DNA of 12,376 nucleotides, taken from positions 1-12,376 of the forward strand of contig JAKSUO010000022.1 in the NCBI GenBank assembly GCA_024408895.1. The letters are read 5' to 3'. Positions 4,896 to 12,126 of this stretch are shown here, piece after piece (positions within the stretch are counted from its first letter, which is position 1; every line of letters starts with the position of its first letter). The position numbers and the translations under genes were made by a program. The DNA is from Alphaproteobacteria bacterium. Lineage in GTDB: Bacteria; Pseudomonadota; Alphaproteobacteria; RF32; CAG-239. The notes beneath the pieces were generated by a model, which ran no database searches, was not told the origin of the DNA, and worked only from the letters and a program-made list of their open reading frames with translations.

Positions 4896-6485
4896 CTAGC
4901 GTCCGTTTTGTATCTGTTGCGAACGATATTCATTCATAATTCTCTCATTATCCGCTTTGGCAATTTCATCAAATTTTTGAAGACATTCGGAAATTTTATC
5001 AATTACTTCTTTGGAATTATCGGTTAATATCGGCTTCCAAAAATTAGGGACTTCCACCCTCATTTCATCACTGGTTCTTGGCGCGGATTTATTACCGGAA
5101 TACGGAACTACATCTGACTTAGTCTCTGATTTGCAAGCAAAAGCATCTTTCACTTCATCAATGGTAACGTTCGGAAAAATGCCCAACATATATACTTGCA
5201 AAAGATCTTGTCTTGTTTTAAATATGAAGTCTGTTCCCAGTTGAAAAGGGACGTTATGTTCGTCATATTTTTTCAGTTGCGTCCGTAAATCCCTTCCGTC
5301 CAACGTATAAATTTTTTGCAAAACATCTTCATACCTATTATCCATATCAACACTTTGTGATATCGGTATCGTACAATAATTGTACTCGGAAACAACCTTG
5401 GCAAAACTTAAATCTGTATATACATCACGCGTAACAATATCATAATATTTCTGCACAACTTGCGGATTTTCTTCAAGATATTCCGGTCGAAAATCTTGAA
5501 GTTTTAATTTAAGCTGTTCGGCTATCAGTATGTGTTGAAAACATTCCGGACGTTTTTTAATATCAACAGAATCCAACAAATGTATATCCTTGAGAACTTT
5601 TTCAAAAAGCGGCTTACCATATTGACGCAATGAACTTATTTCGCTCAATTTTTGTGCCAGATTGACTTTATTATCATTCACGGGTACATCTTCAGACATA
5701 CATTCGGCAAAATTCACGCCACCAATTGTGTACATATAATTACGAACATAGTTATAAGCTCTTCCGTTACTTTCAACCAAACCGAACCGTTGCAAATATG
5801 TCTGAAAATGTTTGATTAAACTTGGCTGATAGTGTGAATAGAATTTATCCATCCACATTTTGCGCGTTCCATTGGCAATTAAAGTCCATTCTTTTTTACG
5901 CGCTTCTGGTGAATTATCAAGCGGATTAATTTCATTTTTCTGTATGGCATTATAATAAAAAGCAAACACACCTTTTTTATACCGATCCACAACTTGTTTT
6001 TTATCCTTTGCCGCCAGATATTCGTAACGTGTCGTCAATAATTGCGCAATATTGGCACTAATTTCCTCATGCATGCAAAGCTTAAAGTATTCCTCCGGTT
6101 TATACAAATATTTAGTAGCATAGCGTAACTGATAATTATGCAAGTGCCATTGTTCGTGTACAAAATACATCATCTTCATTCTATATGTATCTGCATTTGG
6201 TACATAATTACGAATAATCTTTCCCGCTGTGTGATACATTACCGCTCTCGTTTTACATTTAATTGTATCCACTTTATACACAACATCATGAAGCGGATTT
6301 TCAATCGGCGTAACCTTTTTTTCTAATTTCTTTTTACGCTCCAAAATTTCTTTTTTTTGTTTTTCCTCTTGTTCCTGTTTGTAGCTTTTGCAACCGGAAT
6401 AAGCACCAAAACACATACTGAACGCAATTATTGCAACTGCGTGCTTCCAACCGAAAGAAAATTTATTTTGATTACTTTTCGTCAT
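4896..6485 (-). CDS. Exported putative zinc metallopeptidase (HEXXH protein, possible lipoprotein)
   Basis: 529 aa from the ATG at 6485. Seen: a basic N-terminus, a hydrophobic segment (about 16-30) and a cysteine at C32 (AYSGC-K), giving a signal peptide with a loose lipobox (Tyr rather than Leu at -3), so lipidation is uncertain. A Lys/Glu-rich stretch (about 34-58) is probably a coiled-coil tether. H110-E-Q-W-H114 is a HEXXH zinc motif. M-H139-E-E-I-S-A-N-I-A, 25 residues later, offers a third ligand in gluzincin style. The rest is helical with no domain I can name with confidence. Known: HEXXH proteins with a downstream glutamate are usually metallopeptidases; substrate unknown. Start choice: AAGGG lies 6 bases upstream of this ATG, and the promoter's -10 lies inside the longer frame that opens at 6524. 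Envelope location is inferred. The gene stands alone between IS debris and a divergent operon. Confidence 0.7.
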   Translation of the reverse strand: MTKSNQNKFSFGWKHAVAIIAFSMCFGAYSGCKSYKQEQEEKQKKEILERKKKLEKKVTPIENPLHDVVYKVDTIKCKTRAVMYHTAGKIIRNYVPNADTYRMKMMYFVHEQWHLHNYQLRYATKYLYKPEEYFKLCMHEEISANIAQLLTTRYEYLAAKDKKQVVDRYKKGVFAFYYNAIQKNEINPLDNSPEARKKEWTLIANGTRKMWMDKFYSHYQPSLIKHFQTYLQRFGLVESNGRAYNYVRNYMYTIGGVNFAECMSEDVPVNDNKVNLAQKLSEISSLRQYGKPLFEKVLKDIHLLDSVDIKKRPECFQHILIAEQLKLKLQDFRPEYLEENPQVVQKYYDIVTRDVYTDLSFAKVVSEYNYCTIPISQSVDMDNRYEDVLQKIYTLDGRDLRTQLKKYDEHNVPFQLGTDFIFKTRQDLLQVYMLGIFPNVTIDEVKDAFACKSETKSDVVPYSGNKSAPRTSDEMRVEVPNFWKPILTDNSKEVIDKISECLQKFDEIAKADNERIMNEYRSQQIQNGR

Positions 6486-6515
6486 CTTCATCCCTTGAAA
6501 ACATAAATTGAAAAC

Positions 6516-6544
6516 ATAATACAATAAAATTCATTTTTTGTCAA
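6516..6544 (-). promoter_or_regulatory. Strong promoter of the HEXXH protein gene
   Basis: On the minus strand there is a perfect -35 TTGACA (6544-6539), a 17-base spacer and -10 TATTAT (6521-6516). Transcription would begin near 6509, about 24 bases before the ATG at 6485. This excludes the upstream in-frame start at 6524. Confidence 0.75.
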
Positions 6545-6582
6545 CAAGACAATCAAATAAAAACACCAACCGGAGGCATGGT

Positions 6583-6596
6583 ATATGCCGGCATAT
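6583..6596. promoter_or_regulatory. Perfect 14-bp palindrome in divergent intergenic region
   Basis: ATATGCC/GGCATAT is an uninterrupted palindrome in the 290-base gap between the divergently read HEXXH gene and the 6776 operon. It lies about 40 bases upstream of the minus promoter's -35 box. It could be an operator for either side; no binding protein can be named. The rest of the gap holds no gene I can support. Confidence 0.4.
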
Positions 6597-6703
6597 CATA
6601 ATTCTATCCGTAAAAACAAAGAATACTAAAAAGCCACCTTCTTTTAACGACAAACCTCGTTATATTCATCACTTATTTTATTTACACCTAACACAAAATA
6701 ACA

Positions 6704-6718
6704 CGTCACAATTTGACG
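6704..6718 (+). promoter_or_regulatory. Small inverted repeat over a possible -35 box of the three-gene operon
   Basis: CGTCA (6704-6708) and TGACG (6714-6718) form 5-bp inverted arms. The right arm overlaps TTGACG (6713-6718), which looks like a -35 box, and TATAAA at 6741-6746 could be a -10 but with a 22-base spacer. This is the only promoter-like sequence I see ahead of the ATG at 6776, and it is weak. Confidence 0.25.
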
Positions 6719-6775
6719 CGTTTGCATGTTTTATTGTCTTTATAAAATTTTATAACCCAAATAAGGAAAAAGACA

Positions 6776-7255
6776 ATGACAGACGAAATGCCTAAAGCGA
6801 AAATCGCAACAATATCCTCAATAGTTAAATCCTTTTATCACGATTTTATGCCGATGATAGAGCAAATCAAAACCGATGTGGCAACACTTACTATCAGCGA
6901 ACAAGATAAAGAAACTCTTAGTCGGATTAACGAACAATTACGGCAAGCCGAAAGTTTGCTCCGGCAACTCAAAACAATTTCTGCCAAACGAACGAGAAAA
7001 CAAACAATTAGCACTCTCAAAGATATGTTTGTTCCGGGAGAAATCACGACTTTTCCATACACTTTGCAAGGTCCGATAGCGATTGTTTCGGACAATGGAA
7101 ATTATGTGCGCTGTCCGGCATGGGGAGCGGAAAAAACCATTATTAAATTTGATAAAAACTTTGTTTATATGAAATCAGACACGGCCGGAAAAGTGGATTT
7201 ATTTAATTCCGAGGGTATCAAAGTTATGGAAATCGATGAGGAGAAAATAAAATGA
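6776..7255 (+). CDS. Unrecognised protein, first gene of pseudo-helicase/pseudo-exonuclease operon
   Basis: 159 aa, soluble, no signal peptide. I do not recognise the family. The N-terminal half (about 10-75) is strongly helical and charged (EQIKTDVATLTISEQDKETL, then INEQLRQAESLLRQLK) and likely forms a coiled coil. A short basic linker (SAKRTRKQ, about 69-76) leads to a C-terminal part rich in beta strands, turns and aromatics (FPYTLQGPIAIVSDNGNYVR, then FDKNFVYMKSD), roughly residues 85-155. The start has AAGGA 9 bases upstream. Its stop overlaps the next gene's start by four bases (ATGA), which points to translational coupling and a stoichiometric partnership with the RecA-fold protein. 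An adaptor role is inference from architecture only. Confidence 0.8.
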   Translation: MTDEMPKAKIATISSIVKSFYHDFMPMIEQIKTDVATLTISEQDKETLSRINEQLRQAESLLRQLKTISAKRTRKQTISTLKDMFVPGEITTFPYTLQGPIAIVSDNGNYVRCPAWGAEKTIIKFDKNFVYMKSDTAGKVDLFNSEGIKVMEIDEEKIK

Positions 7256-7932
7256 TAAAAACCGGATTTTCTTTTATTGATACGGATTTAGGCGGTCTTC
7301 ACGCCGGCGATTTGGTAACTATGCAAGGAGAATGCATACAAGTCGAGCAATTTATAATCAGTTTAACACAAAGCATTGCCGACAATAACGACGGATTTGT
7401 GGTGCTGATGGGAACGCTTGATTTTCCGTCGCTTACTTCCACTATTTTTGACAGTAATCATGCCGCTTTTGATTATGCGCTGATTAACGACAGAATCTCA
7501 AAAAACAAGCTTTTAACCCGGCACGGATTACACTTACAAGATATGGAATTGTTTGTGAATAGCCTTTCCGCTTGGCTAAACTTAAAAAAATTTCAACACC
7601 TAAAGGATAAAAAACTGCTGGCTATTATCGCTCCGATATATAAGTTAAGATATAGTGTTGATGAGGATAAAGCGACTTTGATTCTCAAAGATGTGGCGCA
7701 AATCCTTGATGTTCCGGTAATATGTTGGCAACGAGATTCTTCGGAATATTTAATTGCGGCAGACATGACTTTCAAACTAACGGCCGAACATAATTACAAA
7801 GAGCCCGTGGATATTGAGGTAATAAAACAACCGGGAGATAAAAATTTCCGCGTTCGCGCAAATGAAGGATCACTGAAATATGCCGAGCGCTTAAAAGATT
7901 GTCCGAAATTTTGGTTTTATAAGGAGAAATAA
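7252..7932 (+). CDS. DnaB/RecA-fold protein lacking Walker A and B residues (pseudo-ATPase)
   Basis: 226 aa, the size of a single RecA-like domain. The opening T-G-F-S-F-I-D-T-D-L-G-G-L-H-A-G-D-L-V-T-M matches the lead-in to Walker A in the C-terminal domain of DnaB helicase and in RadA/KaiC-type ATPases. Where G-x4-GK-T/S should follow, it has Q-G-E-C-I-Q-V-E-Q-F. The Walker B position (LIVVDYLQL in DnaB) reads LLAIIAPIYKL, with no aspartate. Later blocks still align in order: ILKDVAQILDVPVICWQR with DnaB LKALAKELNVPVIALSQ, ADMTFKL with ADVVLFL, and IEVIKQPGDKNF with LIIAKQRNGP. The fold appears kept while ATP binding and hydrolysis are lost. Upstream it overlaps its partner by four bases, with GAGGAGA as Shine-Dalgarno; one base separates it from the DnaQ-like gene. 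It could be a structural scaffold or an inhibitor of a RecA-fold enzyme. Homology is by eye and should be confirmed. Confidence 0.75.
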   Translation: MIKTGFSFIDTDLGGLHAGDLVTMQGECIQVEQFIISLTQSIADNNDGFVVLMGTLDFPSLTSTIFDSNHAAFDYALINDRISKNKLLTRHGLHLQDMELFVNSLSAWLNLKKFQHLKDKKLLAIIAPIYKLRYSVDEDKATLILKDVAQILDVPVICWQRDSSEYLIAADMTFKLTAEHNYKEPVDIEVIKQPGDKNFRVRANEGSLKYAERLKDCPKFWFYKEK

Positions 7933-7933
7933 A

Positions 7934-8452
7934 ATGACAGATACCAAAAAAATAGTTATTACTACGGAAACAACCGGTTTATATCCGAAAGACGGGCACA
8001 AACTGGTGGAAATCGCCGCCATTGAAATTGATGAAAACGATATTCAAACCGGAGTGGTATTTCATGCCTATATCAATCCGGAGCGCCGGATATCCAAAAA
8101 TGTTACGGTGATACACGGCTTAGATTACAAGTTTTTGAAAAATTATCCGCCTTTTGCGGCGTATAAAGGTGAATTTTTGCGCTTTATCGAGGGTAAAGAG
8201 ATAATCGGTCATCATGTGCAATTTGACATGAATTTTATCAATAATGAGGTTGGTTTTGAGCTTCCAAACAAAGTAACCGATACTCTAGAAATGGCACGAA
8301 AAGCATTTCCGGGGCAAAAATATAGTTTGTGCGCATTGAGTGAACGCCTTAATATTAAAATTAAGCATTCGCCTTACAACGGAGCTTTGCTTGATGCCTT
8401 GTACGCATACGAAATTTATAAAAGACTGAAAAACATTAGTTTTTCGGCTTAA
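7934..8452 (+). CDS. DnaQ-like 3'-5' exonuclease domain with degenerate active site
   Basis: 172 aa and clearly of the DNA polymerase III epsilon (DnaQ) exonuclease family: IVITTETTGL at 7-16, VFHAYINPER, VIHGLDYKFL, IIGHHVQFDMNF (D98), VTDTLEMARKAFPGQKYSL and NGALLDA (149-155). Key residues differ. The first catalytic aspartate of Exo I (DTETTG) is T10. The Exo III general-base histidine (HGALLDA) is N149. E12, D98 and D154 remain. Loss of the Exo I aspartate normally abolishes two-metal catalysis, so I expect little or no nuclease activity. It also lacks the C-terminal extension with the clamp- and polymerase-binding segments of full-length epsilon (~240 aa). The start has AGGAGA 6-7 bases upstream and follows the previous stop by one base. 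Its 3' end overlaps the convergent WYL regulator gene by 17 bases. It is either a structural paralogue or a binder of DNA ends. Confidence 0.88.
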   Translation: MTDTKKIVITTETTGLYPKDGHKLVEIAAIEIDENDIQTGVVFHAYINPERRISKNVTVIHGLDYKFLKNYPPFAAYKGEFLRFIEGKEIIGHHVQFDMNFINNEVGFELPNKVTDTLEMARKAFPGQKYSLCALSERLNIKIKHSPYNGALLDALYAYEIYKRLKNISFSA

Positions 8453-9380
8453 TGACCTTTACGTCGTCGCCCCAGGTATATAAAAACCAGTCCATTTCAC
8501 GACGGCCACCGGCTTTAAATTTAACTGTCAGCGTGCCGTCGGGATTGCGCTTTAACTTTTGCTTCGGGTGGAAAATAAAGTTTTGGGCCTCATCTGCTAC
8601 ATCTGCGCTAAACAGCCACTCAACATCAAACGGTTCCTCGTGAAAAGCCCCAAAAGATTCTAACGCATATTCATTCAAATCAAATTCAGAACTATCAAAA
8701 ATATCCGGCAGCAATTCAATACTTTTTATCTGTTGTAATGAAAAATTATGTGCTTTACCATTATCATAACCATCGTTATGTTTTGCAACTAAATAGTGGT
8801 CTCTTTGACCATACAGGAAACCATACGGAACAAGTTTATATTCGTGAATTTTTCCGGTATATTTGGTAAGATATGACATTTTGATATGATGGCAAGACAG
8901 AATGGCCTGACGCAGGGTGTTCAGAATATTTTTATCCAGCTCAATCCGTGGTCCCGGACGCAAAACCAAACCTTCAGATTTCATCAATTCATCAGCATCT
9001 ACTTCAATTTTGTTCTTTTGCTCCGGCTTTAAGAGATTACGCAATTTTATTTCAACCCTAGACAGGGTGTCGGCTTTTTCTTGCAAATTTCCCTGTTTTA
9101 AGCTGTCAATCGCGGTTTTAAATACGGCCAGTTCTTCGGCGGAAAAAGATATAAAACCGTTCAAACTGCGCTGAGTAATACGCCACCGCTTAGTACGTTC
9201 ACCTGTTTCAACTTCTTCCATTTGCGGAAAATAGTTCAACAGCGCATCGCGCATACGTTCGGCAGTTCTGCGTGAAACGTTGTATTTTCGCTGAATATCC
9301 TCTAAAGATAAACCCTCGCTTGTTTCTTGCATTGCAAGCGCTAAATCAAACAAGTCATACATTTTTTCATAATTTGCCAT
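8436..9380 (-). CDS. WYL-domain transcriptional regulator
   Basis: 314 aa. N-terminal winged helix-turn-helix (about 22-48, LSLEDIQRKYNVSRRTAERMRDAL), a linker (70-140), then a WYL domain with VPYGFLYGQRDHYLVAKH (the W-Y-L triad reads H-Y-L) and a C-terminal WCX-like part ending in GRREMDWFLYTWGDDVKVIKP. Known: WYL regulators (PafBC, DriD, BrxR, CapW) sense nucleic acid or damage signals and often control phage-defence and DNA-repair loci. The gene is divergent from the nuclease pair at 9576-12047, with a perfect 19-bp inverted repeat between them, so it probably regulates that pair and itself. Strong Shine-Dalgarno GGAGG 5 bases before the ATG; a -10-like TATAAT lies at 9417-9412. The last 17 bases overlap the end of the convergent DnaQ-like gene. 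Confidence 0.9.
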   Translation of the reverse strand: MANYEKMYDLFDLALAMQETSEGLSLEDIQRKYNVSRRTAERMRDALLNYFPQMEEVETGERTKRWRITQRSLNGFISFSAEELAVFKTAIDSLKQGNLQEKADTLSRVEIKLRNLLKPEQKNKIEVDADELMKSEGLVLRPGPRIELDKNILNTLRQAILSCHHIKMSYLTKYTGKIHEYKLVPYGFLYGQRDHYLVAKHNDGYDNGKAHNFSLQQIKSIELLPDIFDSSEFDLNEYALESFGAFHEEPFDVEWLFSADVADEAQNFIFHPKQKLKRNPDGTLTVKFKAGGRREMDWFLYTWGDDVKVIKPKN

Positions 9381-9449
9381 ATGAACCTCCGCCAGATATT
9401 GTCGTATTCAGATTATATAACAAAATTTAATAAATGGTGTATTTTCAAA

Positions 9450-9468
9450 CAAAATATGACATATTTTG
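9450..9468. promoter_or_regulatory. Perfect 19-bp inverted repeat, candidate WYL operator
   Basis: caaaatatg-a-catattttg has nine-base arms around one central base, with no mismatch. It lies between the divergent WYL gene (start 9380, -10 at 9412-9417) and the plus-strand promoter at 9504-9531, where a dimeric repressor would be expected to bind. WYL regulators such as BrxR and CapW bind inverted repeats in this arrangement. Assignment to this regulator is inference. Confidence 0.65.
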
Positions 9469-9503
9469 GCGTGTATAAGATTTATGAATAACCAGAATTT
9501 CGA

Positions 9504-9531
9504 TTGACTTTGAATATCTGTCGGATAAACT
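9504..9531 (+). promoter_or_regulatory. Promoter of the nuclease pair
   Basis: -35 TTGACT (9504-9509), a 16-base spacer and -10 TAAACT (9526-9531, 4/6). Transcription would start near 9538, about 38 bases ahead of the ATG at 9576. The candidate operator lies 36 bases upstream of the -35 box. Confidence 0.5.
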
Positions 9532-9575
9532 GAATGCAAAGATTTCGTGGAACTGTAAGCGAAAGGAAAATTAAG

Positions 9576-10571
9576 ATGAGTAATTTATGGCGCATACATT
9601 TGTTTGGTGATGCAGAAGGAGATAGTAAAAATGAAGCAAGAACCTATTGCATTAAAAATAAAATAATGGCAATTGGGTGGCCATGCTGGATAAAACACGA
9701 TGATGTTGAGGAATATTTGAAGAAATATAAACTAGTAGAAGGGTGGACGAAGAAAAACGGAAACTGTAAAGATCCAGTAAATCGAATCATAGAGCAAGTT
9801 CAAGAAAATGATTACGTCTGGACTTATGATAAGCAAGAAGGTCGCTATTGTATCGCCAAAGTTGTTGATAAACAGGCGCATATTCCTGTTCCTTCTGACG
9901 ATAAACTTTTTAAATGGTTTGGTGTTTATCGTAGTGTTGAAAACTGGTGTTATTGTGATAATTTTGAAGTTCCTGGAAAAGTCATCAATGGTTGCATTAA
10001 AGGCCAAACATTGCAAGCTGTAGATTCTTGCTTGTTTGAATATAGTAAATATTTATATCAAAAAAAACACACTAAGAATCCCAATCTTATTTTTAAACAA
10101 GAGGAAAATTCTGAAGACACCTTAAAAAACCTCTTACATTATGATGATTTAGAAGATTTACTGGGGTTGTGGCTTCAAATAGGCAACGAATATGTTGTAT
10201 TTCCATCAACAAATAAGCAAGGGACCAAAGATTACGAATATATCTTAAAGAAAAAAGATGGTAGCCGTAAGGCTGTAATTCAATGCAAAACCGGTTATTC
10301 TGGAATTGATGCGTCAAAATTTAACAAATATGTTAATGATGATTATAATGTTTATTTGGCAACAACTTTTGGCATTATATCAAATAAACCGGAAAATATG
10401 ATAGAAATTAATAATCAAAACTCCAAAATAAATGATTATTCGGCGCAGATGTATAGCGTATCTATAAAATATCTTTTAGATTGGGCCGCAAAAAATGAAA
10501 AGATCTTACCGGATAGAATAAAATATTATTTGGAAATTACCGGATATTTAAATACCAATAAATCACAGTGA
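9576..10571 (+). CDS. Mrr-like PD-(D/E)XK restriction endonuclease with N-terminal IGWP reader-like domain
   Basis: 331 aa from the ATG at 9576, chosen because AAAGGA lies 9 bases upstream; the frame's earlier ATG at 9534 has none and sits at the predicted transcript start. The N-terminal part (about 1-150) has WRIHLFGDA, then IMAIGWP at 30-36, then NDYVWTYDKQEGRYCIAKVVDK. This pattern is seen at the N-terminus of many Mrr-type and other modification-dependent restriction enzymes and is probably a small DNA-reading domain. The C-terminal part has a PD-(D/E)XK pattern: E193 (LEDLLG), D219 (KDYEYIL) and Q236-C-K238 (VIQCKTG), the Q-x-K variant typical of Mrr. Known: Mrr enzymes cut foreign modified DNA. 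The codons are more AT-rich than in the next gene, hinting at a separate origin. It lies 12 bases upstream of the DUF2779 gene in one transcript and downstream of a probable WYL-controlled promoter. Confidence 0.7.
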   Translation: MSNLWRIHLFGDAEGDSKNEARTYCIKNKIMAIGWPCWIKHDDVEEYLKKYKLVEGWTKKNGNCKDPVNRIIEQVQENDYVWTYDKQEGRYCIAKVVDKQAHIPVPSDDKLFKWFGVYRSVENWCYCDNFEVPGKVINGCIKGQTLQAVDSCLFEYSKYLYQKKHTKNPNLIFKQEENSEDTLKNLLHYDDLEDLLGLWLQIGNEYVVFPSTNKQGTKDYEYILKKKDGSRKAVIQCKTGYSGIDASKFNKYVNDDYNVYLATTFGIISNKPENMIEINNQNSKINDYSAQMYSVSIKYLLDWAAKNEKILPDRIKYYLEITGYLNTNKSQ

Positions 10572-10583
10572 AAGGATTAGCCG

Positions 10584-12047
10584 ATGTATCTGTCAAAATC
10601 TGATTATTTAATGGGGTTGGATTGCGTAAAGGCTCTATGGCTGAAGAAAAATCGCAAGGAAATAATGCCGGAGTATGATGAGGCAACTCTGGCCACATTT
10701 GATATCGGTAACCGGGTGCAGGATTTGGCTCGCGACTTTTATCCCGGTGGTATTATGGTTGAGGCAGAAACATGGGATGTGGAAAACGGCTCGATTTTAA
10801 CCAAAGAATTAAGCAAAAAACATAATGTATTGCTTGAGGCGTTTGCCCAGTTATCGAACGGATGTTTCTGCCGGATTGATATTCTGGTTAAAAACGACGA
10901 TGCATGGGATTTAATAGAGATAAAATCGGCAAGCTCGGTTAAAGACTATTATATTGACGATTTGGCTTTTCAAAAATATGTGTTTGAAAACGCCGGCTAT
11001 CCGGTTAAACGTTGCAAAGTGTTGCACCTTAACAGCGACTATGTTCGCTACGGCGCGCTTGATGTTAAGCAATTATTTGCCGAAGATGATGTTACCGACG
11101 CCGTTTTGCAGAAAAAATCCGAAGTTGAGATGTATGTTAAAGGCATGTTATCATATCAAGCCATGCCGGATGAGCCGGAAATTCCGCTCCATTCAAGCTG
11201 TTCCGATTGTCCTTTTTACGGTTATTGCGGCAAGGATGTACCGCCGTATTCCATTTTTAATTTGCTTCGTGCCGATAAGGCAGATGCGTTTTATAACAGC
11301 ACTCACTCGTGCGATATTAAAGATTTGCCGCTTGAATATTGCACAACCGATAAGCAACTGATAGACCGCGACTGCTTCTTAAACGATAAAATCCACGTTG
11401 AAAAAGAAAATATCAAGGAGTGGCTCAACAGCTTGGAGTATCCGCTGTATTATTTGGATTATGAAACGGTTATGCCGGCCATTCCGCTGTTTGATAACAC
11501 ATCGCCGTATTCGCAGGTTCCGTTTCAGTTTTCACTGCATATTCAAAAAACACCGGGCGGAGAATTGGAGCACATAGAGTTTTTGCATCAGGAACGCTCG
11601 GATCCGCGACGTGCTCTTGCCGAAGCACTGGTTAAAGGTTGCGGCAAAAAAGGCTCGGTTGTTGTATATAATCAACAATTTGAAAAAACGCGCAACAAAG
11701 AATTAGCCGCTTTGTTTCCGGATTTAAGCGCCGACATTTTAGCTATTAACGAACGTGTGGTCGATCAGTTAATACCGTTTAGAAACCGCTATTTATACAG
11801 CCCGAAACAAAACAGCTCGGCTTCGATTAAATACGTATTGCCGGCATTTTCGGACCTATCTTATAAAGGTATGAATATTGCCAACGGCGGCGATGCTATG
11901 AACAAATATCTAGCATTCCTAAACGGATCTCAATCCGAAGAAGAAAGTAAGCAAATGTTTGCCGATTTGCTCAAATATTGCGGACAAGACACCTACGCCA
12001 TGGTGTTGTTGATGGACGTGTTGTATAAATGGGCTGACATAAAATAA
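10584..12047 (+). CDS. DUF2779 protein: Cas4-like Fe-S nuclease fused to DEDD exonuclease domain
   Basis: 487 aa. The N-terminal half resembles Cas4/AddB-type PD-(D/E)XK nucleases with an iron-sulphur cluster: C14 near the start and C206-x2-C209-x5-C215 (CSDCPFYGYC) would hold a 4Fe-4S cluster, and D99 (CRIDILV) with E112-I-K114 (LIEIKSAS) form the metal site. The C-terminal half looks like an RNase H-fold DEDD exonuclease: D292-Y-E294 (YYLDYETVMP), VVYNQQFEKTR around 360-370, and D469 in YCGQDTYAM. This two-nuclease layout is that of the DUF2779 family; its cellular role is not settled as far as I know. All key residues look intact. The start has GAAAGGA about 8 bases upstream, 12 bases after the Mrr-like stop, so the two are co-transcribed. 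A weak terminator follows at 12099-12126. Confidence 0.88.
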   Translation: MYLSKSDYLMGLDCVKALWLKKNRKEIMPEYDEATLATFDIGNRVQDLARDFYPGGIMVEAETWDVENGSILTKELSKKHNVLLEAFAQLSNGCFCRIDILVKNDDAWDLIEIKSASSVKDYYIDDLAFQKYVFENAGYPVKRCKVLHLNSDYVRYGALDVKQLFAEDDVTDAVLQKKSEVEMYVKGMLSYQAMPDEPEIPLHSSCSDCPFYGYCGKDVPPYSIFNLLRADKADAFYNSTHSCDIKDLPLEYCTTDKQLIDRDCFLNDKIHVEKENIKEWLNSLEYPLYYLDYETVMPAIPLFDNTSPYSQVPFQFSLHIQKTPGGELEHIEFLHQERSDPRRALAEALVKGCGKKGSVVVYNQQFEKTRNKELAALFPDLSADILAINERVVDQLIPFRNRYLYSPKQNSSASIKYVLPAFSDLSYKGMNIANGGDAMNKYLAFLNGSQSEEESKQMFADLLKYCGQDTYAMVLLMDVLYKWADIK

Positions 12048-12098
12048 AGGCTGATGCTACTTTATTTATTCAAAACACGAAGCGTGCACACATCCTTG

Positions 12099-12126
12099 AG
12101 GTCTTGAATTATATATGACCTTTTTT
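12099..12126 (+). terminator. Weak terminator after the DUF2779 gene
   Basis: AGGTC (12099-12103) pairs with GACCT (12117-12121) around a 13-base AT-rich loop, and six T follow (12121-12126). The stem is only 5 bp, but the position, about 50 bases after the stop and just before the convergent DUF1643 gene ends, is right. Confidence 0.45.

Noticed and set aside
6538..6795. 85-aa plus-strand open frame in the divergent gap
   Set aside because: It spans two likely promoter regions and overlaps the good start at 6776 in another frame. No ribosome binding site or protein-like pattern.
10954..11361. 135-aa plus-strand open frame
   Set aside because: Out-of-frame shadow inside the DUF2779 gene; basic, Cys/Met-rich composition without motif.
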